Positions 37,954 to 47,581 of a stretch of DNA of 64,000 nt are shown piece after piece. Position 1 is the stretch's first letter. Every line of letters starts with the position of its first letter. The notes beneath the pieces are model-generated. The model had not been told where the DNA came from, searched no databases, and saw only the letters and a program-made list of their open reading frames with translations. Origin of the DNA: Legionella nautarum (GTDB taxonomy: Bacteria > Pseudomonadota > Gammaproteobacteria > Legionellales > Legionellaceae); contig NZ_LNYO01000013.1 of the NCBI RefSeq assembly GCF_001467895.1, forward strand, positions 1,107,877 to 1,171,876, in the 5' to 3' direction. The translations under genes and the position numbers were made by a program.

Positions 37954-39741
37954 TTATTCATCTAGTTCCTCTTCCTTTTTATCCGGTAAAAAGCCACCTA
38001 CTTGAGCATCCCAGAGCGTTTGATACAAGCCGCCATGATTCAGCAGTTCAGCATGAGTACCGTCTTCAACAATATGGCCTTTATCGAATACTAAAATTCG
38101 ATCCATATGCAAAAGAGTAGACAATCGGTGAGCAATAACCAAGGTGGTTTTGCCTTGCATCAACTCCCATAAACTGTCTTGAATATTTGTTTCTGTCACC
38201 GAGTCAAGCTGTGAAGTGGCCTCGTCCAACATTAAAATTGGAGCATTTTTTAAGATGGCTCTAGCAATAGCAATTCGCTGGCGCTGGCCTCCTGAAAGTT
38301 TAACCCCACGTTCTCCTACCAAAGCCTCATAGCCTTCTGGCAATAGGCTTATGAATTCATGAGCATGTGCTTTTTGCGAAGCTGCAATCACTGCTTCATC
38401 GCTGGCATCTAAGCTACCGTAGCGTATATTGTCCATCAAACTACGGTGAAAAAGTGTTGGATCCTGGGGAATCATGGCAATGGCTTTCCTTAAACTCTCT
38501 TGAGTGACTTCGGCTAAATTCTGACCATCAATCAGAATCTGACCTTCTACTACATCATAAAGTCTTAAAATAAGATTCACAAAAGTTGATTTGCCACTCC
38601 CTGAATACCCTACCAAACCGACTTTCTGGCCGGCTGCAATCTTCACTGATTTATTTTGGAAAAGAGAATAACCACCGCGATAATGAAATTTAACCTTGGA
38701 AAATTCAATCTGGCCGCGGGTGACTAGCAATTCGATTGCCTTATTTTTATCCTCAATATCATGCGGTATCGCTAATGCTTTTAGACTTTGCTTGCATTTA
38801 CCAAGAGCCTGGTTAAATTGGTCCACTTGGTACATGGTGTACCACATCATATGGCCCAACTCCATGGAAATTCCAAGAATCAAAGCAAAGTCGCCAATAC
38901 TCACCAGCCCTTTGCCATATAAATAAATTAAAGTAAAGGCCGCTAAGCCTATCAACACGGCAATCATTCCACCCTGCACACAGCATAACAAGACAATAAA
39001 AAACTCTTTCTTCTGAAAAGCTCGCTGCACCAGTTGAAAGAAACGATTCATCCGTTCTACTTCATAAGCTTTTTGGGAAAAAATGCGGATGTTGGCTTGG
39101 TTGGAAAGACTATCAACTAATTGACCAGAAAGCTGGGACTCAGAACTTGCATGCTCATCAGACAATTGCACTAAGCGCCGCGACATCCAAATGCTAAATG
39201 AAGCAAAGGCAATGAACCAGAGTAGTAAAATATAAAAAAACAAAATATTGACATAAAAAGCGGTGATAAATGACACCAATAGCAATGAAGAACCGCGAAG
39301 AAAATCCACCGACACTCGATGCAAAATCGTCTCAATATTCTCGGCCAGTGTGGTAATTTGATCAGAAATACGCCCCGATAAATTATCCTGAAAAAATTGC
39401 GTACTAGCCCCCAGGATATACTCCAATGTTTGCTTAATAATTTGGTTTTTGATCGCTGCTTGGTATTTATAATTTAAAAATCCAATTGTTCTCCAGGTTA
39501 CATTGTCAAAGAGGATAAAGTTCAATACTAATAAACCAGCTATCCAATATAAAGAAGACAGGTCGATACTAGTCTTTGCTGCCAAAGTATTGATAAAGGA
39601 TTTAATCAATAAGCTATTAAATGGCCCCCAAAATCCGGCCAATAAGGCGAGCAAGACATATAGCACAACTACGGTTCTATAGGGTTTTAAAAAATGCCAG
39701 ACAAAAGAGCCTAAATGGTTAGGAAAAAGATTAGCGTTCAT
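37954..39741 (-). CDS. ABC transporter, fused membrane and ATPase half (exporter, MsbA/MDR-like)
   Basis: A half-transporter of 595 residues with six N-terminal membrane helices (to about 300) and a C-terminal ATPase. Walker A is GYSGSGKST, the signature is LSGGQRQRIAIARA, and Walker B is ILMLDEATS with a downstream His (AHRLST). It should dimerise. The start overlaps the ABC-F gene end by 11 bases, implying co-translation. The context with an ABC-F protein and a TipAS regulator suggests export of, or defence against, an inhibitor, but the substrate is unknown. Confidence 0.88.
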   Translation of the reverse strand: MNANLFPNHLGSFVWHFLKPYRTVVVLYVLLALLAGFWGPFNSLLIKSFINTLAAKTSIDLSSLYWIAGLLVLNFILFDNVTWRTIGFLNYKYQAAIKNQIIKQTLEYILGASTQFFQDNLSGRISDQITTLAENIETILHRVSVDFLRGSSLLLVSFITAFYVNILFFYILLLWFIAFASFSIWMSRRLVQLSDEHASSESQLSGQLVDSLSNQANIRIFSQKAYEVERMNRFFQLVQRAFQKKEFFIVLLCCVQGGMIAVLIGLAAFTLIYLYGKGLVSIGDFALILGISMELGHMMWYTMYQVDQFNQALGKCKQSLKALAIPHDIEDKNKAIELLVTRGQIEFSKVKFHYRGGYSLFQNKSVKIAAGQKVGLVGYSGSGKSTFVNLILRLYDVVEGQILIDGQNLAEVTQESLRKAIAMIPQDPTLFHRSLMDNIRYGSLDASDEAVIAASQKAHAHEFISLLPEGYEALVGERGVKLSGGQRQRIAIARAILKNAPILMLDEATSQLDSVTETNIQDSLWELMQGKTTLVIAHRLSTLLHMDRILVFDKGHIVEDGTHAELLNHGGLYQTLWDAQVGGFLPDKKEEELDE

Positions 39742-41188
39742 CGTTAATTACCTCTAAATTTGCATCATCAAAACGATGGATCTTTCCTTGATCAATCTGA
39801 TACTTAGTTTCAATGTGAATTGATTCTAAAAAGTCTTTGTCATGTGATATGACCAGCATAGCGCCAGGGAATTCGCGTAATACCGCAATAATATGAGCCC
39901 GAGTCTCCAGATCTACGTTGTTAGTCACCTCATCTAAAATAAGTAATTTAGGTGGATTTGCAGCAATCAATGCCAAAGAAAGCCTTGCCTTTTCGCCACC
40001 TGAAAGATGTTTAACTTGGAGGTGCACTTCTTCGTTCTTACGAAATAAAAAATCATTTAAGTGCCTCCGAACTTCTGCCTGAGGCATTTTTGCTATCATC
40101 AAATCGAATACAGTTTCTTCAGGATTCAAATGCTGATAATGCTGATCAAGATTCCCTATATTGTGGCAAGGGGGAACAAGCCAATCCCCAGTCCTATTGA
40201 TTTGAATAGCTTTCAAAAGAGCCTTCACAAAAGTGGACTTACCCGAAGCATTATCACCTATTAGTGCAACTCGCTCTTGAGCGTCAAGACTAAAATGAAT
40301 ATCTTCAAGAATCAGCGGCCCCTGCCCATAAGCAATAGAAGCATTTTCAATCCTTATCAGCGGCTTATGATGTTCCAAACCCTTTATTTTAAATTTTGGT
40401 TTAAGCACTTCGGACTGATTAAGAGAGGATAAATCATCCAACAATTGCTGTTTCTTATGACTAAGCTGACTTAAACGTTTATCGCTCGTCGTCATCGCTT
40501 TAGCTAATTTTGTATGCGAGCGAACCGTTGGCCATTTACGCTGGGCGATTTTTTTTTCGCCTTGAATACGTGAGCGCTTGTTACGCTCTTGTTCTTTCAT
40601 TAAAGCGAGATGAGCCTCATTCTTTTGCCGAGAGAGCAGGATTAATTCTTGCTCGATCGAGTTTTTTTTCTGGAAAAGCATTCGCTGATAATCAGAGTAA
40701 GCCCCTCTAAATACCCTAATCTTGCCTAACTCAATATGCCAGAGCGTATCTGTAACAGCATTAATTAACTCTGTATCATGAGAAACAATAATCAACGTGC
40801 CGGGATAGTGTTTCAGTAGACGCATTAAAGCACGTCGATTGCGGTTATCAAGATGATTTGTGGGTTCGTCTAACAGAAGCAGATTAGGATTTTCAGACAA
40901 GATCTTAGTTAGCATTTGGTTTAATCGTTGACCACCACTTAAGTTTGGAAACTCTTCAATAACCTGAGGTAAGTAACCCAGCCGCACATCCTGTGGTAAT
41001 TTGATATCGCCTGTCGATGCTGAATAAAGACTAGCAAGCATCTTCAATAAGCTAGACTTACCCGCGCCATTACGACCAATCAGCGCAATGCGATCACCAA
41101 AATGGATTTGGGCACTAAAGGATTCAAAACAGATTTTTTGCGGATAGCTAAGACCTAGGTCTTTCAATTGAATCGGTTTATGGTTCAT
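39731..41188 (-). CDS. ABC-F family ATPase (possible ribosome-protection factor)
   Basis: A soluble protein with two ABC ATPase domains and no membrane segment. It is 485 residues. First domain: GRNGAGKSS, LSGGQRLNQ and LLLLDEPTNHLD. Second domain: GDNASGKST, LSGGEKARL and LLILDEVTNNVD. The linker (about 190-270) is Lys/Arg/Gln-rich and helical, as in antibiotic-resistance ABC-F proteins that dislodge drugs from ribosomes. Other ABC-Fs act on translation without resistance. Its leader carries a possible attenuator. Confidence 0.9.
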   Translation of the reverse strand: MNHKPIQLKDLGLSYPQKICFESFSAQIHFGDRIALIGRNGAGKSSLLKMLASLYSASTGDIKLPQDVRLGYLPQVIEEFPNLSGGQRLNQMLTKILSENPNLLLLDEPTNHLDNRNRRALMRLLKHYPGTLIIVSHDTELINAVTDTLWHIELGKIRVFRGAYSDYQRMLFQKKNSIEQELILLSRQKNEAHLALMKEQERNKRSRIQGEKKIAQRKWPTVRSHTKLAKAMTTSDKRLSQLSHKKQQLLDDLSSLNQSEVLKPKFKIKGLEHHKPLIRIENASIAYGQGPLILEDIHFSLDAQERVALIGDNASGKSTFVKALLKAIQINRTGDWLVPPCHNIGNLDQHYQHLNPEETVFDLMIAKMPQAEVRRHLNDFLFRKNEEVHLQVKHLSGGEKARLSLALIAANPPKLLILDEVTNNVDLETRAHIIAVLREFPGAMLVISHDKDFLESIHIETKYQIDQGKIHRFDDANLEVINDER

Positions 41189-41220
41189 GAGTTACTCTTA
41201 AGTGTGTCTGCTAGGACAAT

Positions 41221-41248
41221 AAAAAAACAGAAAGTCGAAACTGACTTT
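41221..41248 (-). promoter_or_regulatory. terminator-like hairpin in the ABC-F leader
   Basis: On the minus strand, AAAGTC (41248-41243) pairs with GACTTT (41236-41231) around a six-base loop, then CTG and seven T (41227-41221). The stem is short, with two or three GC pairs. It lies 32 bases before the ATG at 41188 and after the small ORF at 41277-41294. This fits an attenuator. Confidence 0.4.
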
Positions 41249-41276
41249 GTTCACTTTGCCCTATAGATGGGCGTAC

Positions 41277-41294
41277 TTAAGATGTAATTTTCAT
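41277..41294 (-). CDS. possible 5-codon leader peptide (MKITS) before the ABC-F gene
   Basis: ATG at 41294 followed by AAA ATT ACA TCT TAA, five sense codons, with an AAAGG-like site about ten bases upstream. It lies between a promoter-like pair and the hairpin at 41221-41248. Short leader peptides with ribosome-stalling control are known for some ABC-F resistance genes. The frame could equally be chance. Confidence 0.35.
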   Translation of the reverse strand: MKITS

Positions 41295-41336
41295 GACGTT
41301 CTAAACCTTTTTTTGGTTTTTTCTCTATAACTTTTG

Positions 41337-41366
41337 ATTTTAAATCAAACTGATTGATAAAGTCAA
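41337..41366 (-). promoter_or_regulatory. likely promoter of the ABC-F operon
   Basis: TTGACT (41361-41366) and TAAAAT (41337-41342) on the minus strand are 18 bases apart. The transcript start would be about 41329, giving a leader of about 140 bases that contains the small ORF and the hairpin. Confidence 0.5.
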
Positions 41367-41460
41367 TGTCAGGACGGGTGGTTTTTGGAGTCAATGACGC
41401 TGCAAATCCCCTCCGCCTACGTTATTATTAATTTATGGATTTAAGAGCAGAGACACAAGG

Positions 41461-42699
41461 ATGGACGACAAATACCCCGAAGTACTTACCCGATTTCTCC
41501 GCAATGAAGAACGATTAGTTTTGTCTCAAGAACAAGAAATGCCTCTCATTATTGAAGCAAAAAAAAGAAGGGACGCCTCTTTTTTACAAGATTTTCTAGC
41601 TCAGCATACAGCATCAATTCTTGAGGATTTAGCACAATACGGGGCTATACTTCTTCGAGGGTTTGATATTAAGTCCGAGGGGATTTTTGAGCAAACTGTG
41701 TTAAGCCTCAAAAATTTCCGTGGTATAAGTGATGTGTTTATGTCCGAGGAAGGACGAGTTCTGGTTAATGATAGAAACTATGTTTTTCATACCAATGCGG
41801 TGTATAAAACAGGGGGAACCCTCTATCTTGGTGGTTTTCATAGTGAAAATTACTATAGCACCGATGTGCCTACTTATATTTCTTTCTGTTGTCTTAAGCC
41901 TTCTACACGCGGCGGAGAAACGGGGTTGATCAATACGGAAAAAGTTTATCAATTTTTAAATGAAGACTTGAAAGCGAAATTAGAGAAAAAATCTTTTTTT
42001 GTATCCAAATGGTTATTTTCTGAAATTGCAGAACGTTATCAGCTTTCCACAAAGGAAATTGAAAAACTCTGCGAGCGCTTCAATCTTCCTATTATTGGCG
42101 AGGCTAATAACCGATTTATTCTTCTCTATAAACCCAGTGTTTTTGAGAATCCGAGGACGCAAAAAAAAGCCCTACAAATCAATTTTTTTGAGTTAATGTT
42201 ATTGAATGAAGAGCTAAGAAAATGCTTCATGAAAGACTATCAAGGAAAACAATGGTTTTGGCATCGCTTTGTTTGGCAGCTCTCGCCTATCGTATTAAAA
42301 ATTATAGAGCGCATCTATATTGCTTTTGCCTCCTTTTTCCATTCTCCTAAAGAGGCTCTGCAAATTTTTCTCACCCGATTAAAAACAATAAAAGCCTCAC
42401 GCCGCTTACCTGTGTTTAATAACACCAGAGTTGGGAGTTGTTTTAATGAGCAAGATATTCAAGAAGTAGCTCAATTAATGCGTAATTACTATTGCTCTTG
42501 TTTATGGCAAAAAGGGGATATTTTATTAATTGATAATCGAAAAGTTGTGCATGCAGGCATGCCTGGAGCTGGGCCGCGGCTCATAAGAGCTATGATTTGT
42601 AATCCGCTGCAAATGAATTACAGTGAAAATGCCCCGGGGCTTTTTGTTTGTAATGAGAACGCAGATAAAACAATTGGCTCTTATGCAGCTCGAGGATAG
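41461..42699 (+). CDS. TauD/TfdA-family Fe(II)/2-oxoglutarate dioxygenase (SyrP-like)
   Basis: A clavaminate-synthase-like oxygenase of 412 residues. The iron ligands are probably H127 and E129 in FHSENYYSTDVP and H364 in VVHAGMPGAGPRLIRAM, with an Arg nearby to bind 2-oxoglutarate. ILRGFDI and STRGGETGLIN are typical of the family. Members hydroxylate amino acids or natural-product intermediates. No biosynthetic cluster is adjacent, so the substrate is unknown. Confidence 0.82.
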   Translation: MDDKYPEVLTRFLRNEERLVLSQEQEMPLIIEAKKRRDASFLQDFLAQHTASILEDLAQYGAILLRGFDIKSEGIFEQTVLSLKNFRGISDVFMSEEGRVLVNDRNYVFHTNAVYKTGGTLYLGGFHSENYYSTDVPTYISFCCLKPSTRGGETGLINTEKVYQFLNEDLKAKLEKKSFFVSKWLFSEIAERYQLSTKEIEKLCERFNLPIIGEANNRFILLYKPSVFENPRTQKKALQINFFELMLLNEELRKCFMKDYQGKQWFWHRFVWQLSPIVLKIIERIYIAFASFFHSPKEALQIFLTRLKTIKASRRLPVFNNTRVGSCFNEQDIQEVAQLMRNYYCSCLWQKGDILLIDNRKVVHAGMPGAGPRLIRAMICNPLQMNYSENAPGLFVCNENADKTIGSYAARG

Positions 42700-42798
42700 C
42701 ACAACCATTCCATTTCGGAATCGTTGAAATACAAACATTCTCTGGATTTTATTTGAGCAACATGAGAATTTATTGGCTTTTTGAAACAGAGATAATCC

Positions 42799-44991
42799 AT
42801 GAGAGACAAGAGTACTACCCCCTTAACTAATGAAGAACAACCTACTACTTTTGAAGAACAACCTACTACTTTTGAAGAACAACCTACTACTTTGCTAGGA
42901 ACCTTAGAATTTCCTCATGAAATTCTACTTTCTATTTTGTCATCGATGGACCTTAAATCCCTGTGGGCTATGAGGCAGGTTAATACCCTATTTCAAGGCC
43001 TCACTAACGAGGTCCTCTGGAAAAGACTGCTCATTGAACTTTTCTCAGACGAAATTTCCTCCCCTTTACCTGCTGGTTATAATTACAAAAAAGAATTTAT
43101 GACCCTTTATGCCGCACACTATGGCCATTTAGATTCTAGAATTCAAAAACTCATTTTTTCCATTGTTATTGATGATATCGACAGCATTACTGCACTAAAT
43201 ATTAGTACCGATGATATACAAACACATGAGCTGGTAGTTATTAAAACAGCCGCACAATTAAAGCGACAAAACTTTTTAAATAAGCTTTATCAACATTTGA
43301 CCGAAAACAAAACAGCTATAGCTTCACTTTATTCCTTTGGGCCGCAAGAAGAAGAGGATGATGATAAGCAACTGTCAGAGCAAGAGAGCGAGCAAAACAA
43401 ATTACTTGGTTGGGCAGTATTATGTAATATAAAGGAAGAAGTTCATTCTATCTTAAAAAAATACCCACATTTACTTAACTACAGGATTAAAGGTGAATCG
43501 ATCACCATGTTGGCCGCTGAAGCAGGCCATTTGGATTTATTATTGGAACTTCTGAAAGATCAAAACAATCAAGCAGCTACTTCACATACTAGAATTAATG
43601 ATTTATTCACTAGTATTATTCATAGCGGGCAAATGCTCATGTTGGATGGTTTTAACGCTTTCATAAAACAACAGCTGCAAACCCCCAAAAATCGATATTC
43701 AGCGCAAATTTTAGCGATGTCTAAGTCCTTGCCTCATCCTATTTTCCTTGCTGCGACTCTGGGTGTTACTAGAGTTTTCAGACAGCTTGTTGGTCAATAC
43801 CGAGAATCTATTTCAAACGCTCAAACACCAGATGAGCCTTTTAGCTTTGAAACAATGACAAGAGATGTATCTAACTTTAAGGAAATAATAGAAAAATCCT
43901 TATTCTCAGCAGCTGATAAAGAACATATTTCTATCATCGATTATGCCTTAAATCATCATTTAATTGCCATTGATGACCCATTAAATGACGAAAAAGAGAG
44001 CCTTTTAACAGTAGCCGCTGAATCAAACCATATCAAACTAATGAGATATTTATTAACTCATCAAGCTGATCCTGAGTTAGCTCTTCTTAGACTAATAAAG
44101 CTAAGTAGCGGCTTTTTTGCTACAAACATTGATTATCAAGAAAGAATGACCCTTCTTTTGGCTGCACTAAAAGAACAGAAAAAAAGTCTTTGTCTTTCTA
44201 CCTTATTAGACCGTGTTATATTTTACGATAGAAACGATTTATTGGAACAATTATGTGTTATTGATAATGAAATTATCAATTTCAACCCTGTTAGCGAGCT
44301 ACAGGGTTCTAGTCCTCTGAAAAAAGCAGTAGATAATAACAGTGAGCGCTGTATCCAATTTTTACTAAGCCAAAATGTAACAATCGATGGAGAGGCGTTT
44401 CGTCTTGCTTTTGAACGTCGCCCCCTAACGCTTGTAGAAAAAATGCTAAAACATGCCAGCAATGATGCAACTGCCATGGTCGAAGCTATATTTGGTGAGA
44501 ATCTTATTCAACTGGTCGAATCACTTCGTAGCGAGCACTTGATTTCTGTTCTTTTATTACAGCGATTACAGCAACTAAAAGAAAGGAAGGATGTACAGCT
44601 ACAAAAACAGGCGCTTTTACTTTCTTATGCCGATGTGGAAAAGCTAGTGTGTCAACTCATAAAAAATGAAGAGGATACAAGTTTTATTAGATATGTAATC
44701 CAGTATCTGGACATAGTGATGGACCGTCCGATCAACAAGAAAAATATCTTAGCTTTTGCTAAAGATCTAAAACAAACCGAAGTTGTAAGCATGCTAGAAA
44801 AAGACTTCGAAATAGGACTTGAGGAGCAGACTCCGGCTGAAGCCTCTGCTACGACGCAGACAGAGCAACTCCCTACTGCTCCTTTATCGCTCTTTTTTGC
44901 TCCGCTGATTACAGTTAGTTCTCAATCTAGCTCTACAAATGAAGATCCAGGACTTTCTGATTATAAGGCTGATGAGAGTTCACTTAGCTGA
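42799..44991 (+). CDS. F-box and ankyrin-repeat protein, putative effector
   Basis: A 730-residue eukaryote-like protein. After an N-terminal Glu/Gln/Pro/Thr repeat (three exact EEQPTT units), an F-box-like segment lies at about residues 36-80 (EFPHEILLSILSSMDLKSLW, then VNTLFQGLTNEVLWKRLL). Ankyrin-like repeats occur at about 202-255, 400-430 and 504-531 (for example TMLAAEAGHLDLLLELL). F-box proteins such as AnkB/LegAU13 plug into the host SCF ubiquitin ligase through Skp1, and ankyrins choose a target. No signal peptide is present. Export by Dot/Icm is an inference. Confidence 0.78.
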   Translation: MRDKSTTPLTNEEQPTTFEEQPTTFEEQPTTLLGTLEFPHEILLSILSSMDLKSLWAMRQVNTLFQGLTNEVLWKRLLIELFSDEISSPLPAGYNYKKEFMTLYAAHYGHLDSRIQKLIFSIVIDDIDSITALNISTDDIQTHELVVIKTAAQLKRQNFLNKLYQHLTENKTAIASLYSFGPQEEEDDDKQLSEQESEQNKLLGWAVLCNIKEEVHSILKKYPHLLNYRIKGESITMLAAEAGHLDLLLELLKDQNNQAATSHTRINDLFTSIIHSGQMLMLDGFNAFIKQQLQTPKNRYSAQILAMSKSLPHPIFLAATLGVTRVFRQLVGQYRESISNAQTPDEPFSFETMTRDVSNFKEIIEKSLFSAADKEHISIIDYALNHHLIAIDDPLNDEKESLLTVAAESNHIKLMRYLLTHQADPELALLRLIKLSSGFFATNIDYQERMTLLLAALKEQKKSLCLSTLLDRVIFYDRNDLLEQLCVIDNEIINFNPVSELQGSSPLKKAVDNNSERCIQFLLSQNVTIDGEAFRLAFERRPLTLVEKMLKHASNDATAMVEAIFGENLIQLVESLRSEHLISVLLLQRLQQLKERKDVQLQKQALLLSYADVEKLVCQLIKNEEDTSFIRYVIQYLDIVMDRPINKKNILAFAKDLKQTEVVSMLEKDFEIGLEEQTPAEASATTQTEQLPTAPLSLFFAPLITVSSQSSSTNEDPGLSDYKADESSLS
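42832..42894 (+). repeat. 21-bp tandem repeat, three copies, inside the F-box gene
   Basis: Three copies of GAAGAACAACCTACTACTTT plus one base encode EEQPTTF/EEQPTTF/EEQPTTL. They differ only at the last base of the unit. Copy number may vary between strains by slippage, changing the N-terminal linker before the F-box. Confidence 0.9.
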
Positions 44992-44994
44992 TCA

Positions 44995-45305
44995 TCCCGA
45001 GCGCAGGAAGCGCTCTCGCTTCTGAGGTATCCCGACGAAATGAGTATCTAAGTAATTTGTATTCATTTTATCCCGTTAAGCCTGAGGAGCATGCATGAAG
45101 TGCGTCTCGAAGGCTTGAGGTGCTCGAAGGGCCTCTCCTGAGCCTCCTTCAAGGGGGGAAACCCTTTAGCGACACTTCGAGACAGCGCTGCGCGCTTCCT
45201 CAGTGCGAACGGGATAACAAAACGATCAATGAACTAAATATTCTACTTAATTTCGTGGCGAGACCTCAGCTCTCGCTGAGTTCGGGGATGACGTATACGT
45301 TCGGT
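44995..45305. repeat. dispersed repeat, copy C, inverted
   Basis: A 310-base element after the F-box gene. It contains, in reverse orientation, the block of copies A and B (around GCGACACTTCGAGACAGCGC to GTGCGAACGGGATAACAA, then AATTTCGTGG). The copy has diverged at its left end. A 64-codon frame at 45120-45314 is repeat translation. No other gene lies in 44992-45372. Confidence 0.82.
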
Positions 45306-45372
45306 TTGTGTTGATAATTTATTAATTTTTTTTGTTAAAATTTTTACACCTAAATAATTACTGGAGTCAGAG

Positions 45373-46089
45373 ATGTATACTCTTGAAGAGCTATCTCGCA
45401 AGCAAGACGAGCTAGAGACCTATTTAAAAACCTGGGAAAAAGAGTATCCAGGGAAAGATCAATTAGCATCTCTCATTTTTAGACAAAAAAATGTATTAGA
45501 ACTATTAAAAAGAATGAAAAAAACAATGAGTTCGACAGGCATCGATAGGGATTCCATAAACCAATATTATTCTTTAGTCTTATCGACTTATTACAAAGAT
45601 TATCAGTTACAACAACAATCTCTAGCAGCTTATTTAAAGTTAACCTCATTCAGCCTAGAACTGCAAAAAGCTGTAGTCAATTATTATCTTCCTGATATCT
45701 ATCCTCCAGAACAGGAGATAGCAGCTCGAGTTCCAGCTCAGCCCCAGCCTACATTCTTTCAATCAACTGAATTTAAAATTCAAGCTAGCAATCCGCAATC
45801 CTATCCTTCAAGGATTGAGCCTACAGAACCGGCGCCAACTTCTTCTAGAAAACGAAAAACTTGTGAACCTGAAGCTTACAATCCCTTTATGAGTTCTAAC
45901 CCTTATCAATTCAAAACCTTTAATCCTCCTTCAAAAACCCCAAAACTCAACACTACTTCGGCTCATGCTCGTCAACAGTCGAATGCAAGTAAGCAACAAA
46001 GAAATAATATTACTGAGCGGTTAGAAAGACTTCAGGATGAATTAACTCGGATGAGAGAAGAGGACCAACCACATTTTCTTGTGCCTTAG
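45373..46089 (+). CDS. coiled-coil protein with basic cluster, putative effector
   Basis: A 238-residue hydrophilic protein. The N-terminal part (1-115) is helical with heptad character, the middle is Pro/Ser/Gln-rich, and the C-terminus (about 205-232) is a Glu/Arg helix (ITERLERLQDELTRMREED) of the E-block type. A short basic cluster SRKRK near residues 158-162 could act as a nuclear localisation signal in a host. There is no signal peptide and no recognised family. GGAG lies ahead of the ATG. Confidence 0.6.
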   Translation: MYTLEELSRKQDELETYLKTWEKEYPGKDQLASLIFRQKNVLELLKRMKKTMSSTGIDRDSINQYYSLVLSTYYKDYQLQQQSLAAYLKLTSFSLELQKAVVNYYLPDIYPPEQEIAARVPAQPQPTFFQSTEFKIQASNPQSYPSRIEPTEPAPTSSRKRKTCEPEAYNPFMSSNPYQFKTFNPPSKTPKLNTTSAHARQQSNASKQQRNNITERLERLQDELTRMREEDQPHFLVP

Positions 46090-46219
46090 CTAAAATATCC
46101 CTAGCATCGCAGCAAGGTATGAATAATCAAGTCCTCTATCTACAGGCTATTTTTCAACTTTAAAATAGGTATAATGCGACCTTTGGCACTTTGTTATAGC
46201 TTTAAACAAATGGATTTGT

Positions 46220-47581
46220 ATGAAAAGGAATAATTTTTATTATTGTCTTATCATTGGAATATTGTACTTTCCTTTTAGTCTCATTGCTGAACCTGCCAAA
46301 TTATCCTCTAATCCATCGCAAACTCAATTCTCTGAATCGATAAGAAGAGCAAAACCCGCTCCTTTTGACCCTATTTTCCCCAGCACGGAGTATTTTGGGC
46401 CGACTATTGGTGTCCCAAATACTGATCCAATCTATCCTGTTAACAAATTGATTTGGAAAGCTATCCCTGCCTTGGAAAAAAAAAACATTAGGATCTATGG
46501 TTGGATTAATCCTTCATACAATGCAAGCAGCTCAAAACACTCTAATTTCCCTCTAACCTATTCGATTGTTCCTAATCACATTGAGCTAGAGCAATCGGTT
46601 TTACGTATTGAACGCCTACCTGACACAGTTCAAGTAAAAAATATTGATTGGGGATTTCGACTTTCTAATCTTTACGGTATGAATTACCGTTTTACTACTT
46701 CCCAGGGTTATTTTTCTAGTCAACTATTAAAACGTAATAAATTATATGGCTATGATTTAGTTGAAGCTTTTGGGCAACTGTATTTTCCTTTAGTTGCTGA
46801 AGGAATGGTCCTTACTTTTGGACGTTATACTTCCCCTCCAGACATTGAAACGCAACTCGCACCGCAAAATTATTTAGTGACCCATTCGCTGATGTTTACC
46901 TTTGATACTTATACACAAACTGGCATCAATACCGCGATTAAACTAAACAATACTTGGACTATTCAACTCGGCCTTCATGCGGGTAGTGATGTCGCTCCCT
47001 GGACAAATGCTTATCATCCGACCTTTCAAGCGCTTGTTCGTTGGGTTTCTCGATCTAATAACGATTCCCTATGGGGAGGGATCAACTCTATCAATGGCGG
47101 CCGTTTTAAAGGGAATCACGATAATTTTCAGCAATTTAATCTGACTTGGACCCATCGATTCACGCCGAAATTTTTTATTGCAAGTGAAATATATTACATC
47201 TATCAATATGATGGCGCAAAAGGTGGAACTTGCAATTTTGGTCCCCAAAAATCTTATGGTGGCGGTGGAGGCTGCGGTCCAATTATTCCTGGGCGCTCAA
47301 ATTCATTGGGGCTCGTTAATTACACCGAACTCAAAGTGAGTGATAAGGATTTTATGTCGTTTCGTACTGATTTTTTTGATGATTATCAGGGGCAACGAAG
47401 TGCTTTTGCGACCTCCTACATGAGTCTAACCTTAGGGTTGACTCACCAATTTTCGAGTCTGTTTGAAGTAAGACCAGAAATTCGCTATGAAAAAGCGTTA
47501 CGATACAAAGTGATGCCTTATGATAATGGCACCCGAGCTAATCAAAGAGTATTCGCAATCGATACCATTCTTAGATTGTAG
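46220..47581 (+). CDS. outer-membrane beta-barrel porin-like protein (BBP2-type)
   Basis: A 453-residue protein with an N-terminal signal peptide (about 1-22, ending SLIAEP) and a long chain of amphipathic beta strands, ending ...FAIDTILRL. The stretches IRIYGWINPSYNAS and LTFGRYTSPPDIETQ fit the OmpL-like putative beta-barrel porin-2 family. It may be a channel or scaffold. The ATG was chosen for its signal peptide. It stands alone between effector-like genes. Confidence 0.75.
   Translation: MKRNNFYYCLIIGILYFPFSLIAEPAKLSSNPSQTQFSESIRRAKPAPFDPIFPSTEYFGPTIGVPNTDPIYPVNKLIWKAIPALEKKNIRIYGWINPSYNASSSKHSNFPLTYSIVPNHIELEQSVLRIERLPDTVQVKNIDWGFRLSNLYGMNYRFTTSQGYFSSQLLKRNKLYGYDLVEAFGQLYFPLVAEGMVLTFGRYTSPPDIETQLAPQNYLVTHSLMFTFDTYTQTGINTAIKLNNTWTIQLGLHAGSDVAPWTNAYHPTFQALVRWVSRSNNDSLWGGINSINGGRFKGNHDNFQQFNLTWTHRFTPKFFIASEIYYIYQYDGAKGGTCNFGPQKSYGGGGGCGPIIPGRSNSLGLVNYTELKVSDKDFMSFRTDFFDDYQGQRSAFATSYMSLTLGLTHQFSSLFEVRPEIRYEKALRYKVMPYDNGTRANQRVFAIDTILRL

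Noticed and set aside
45120-45314. 64-codon plus-strand frame in copy C of the repeat
   Set aside because: Same reason: repeat translation in the opposite orientation.
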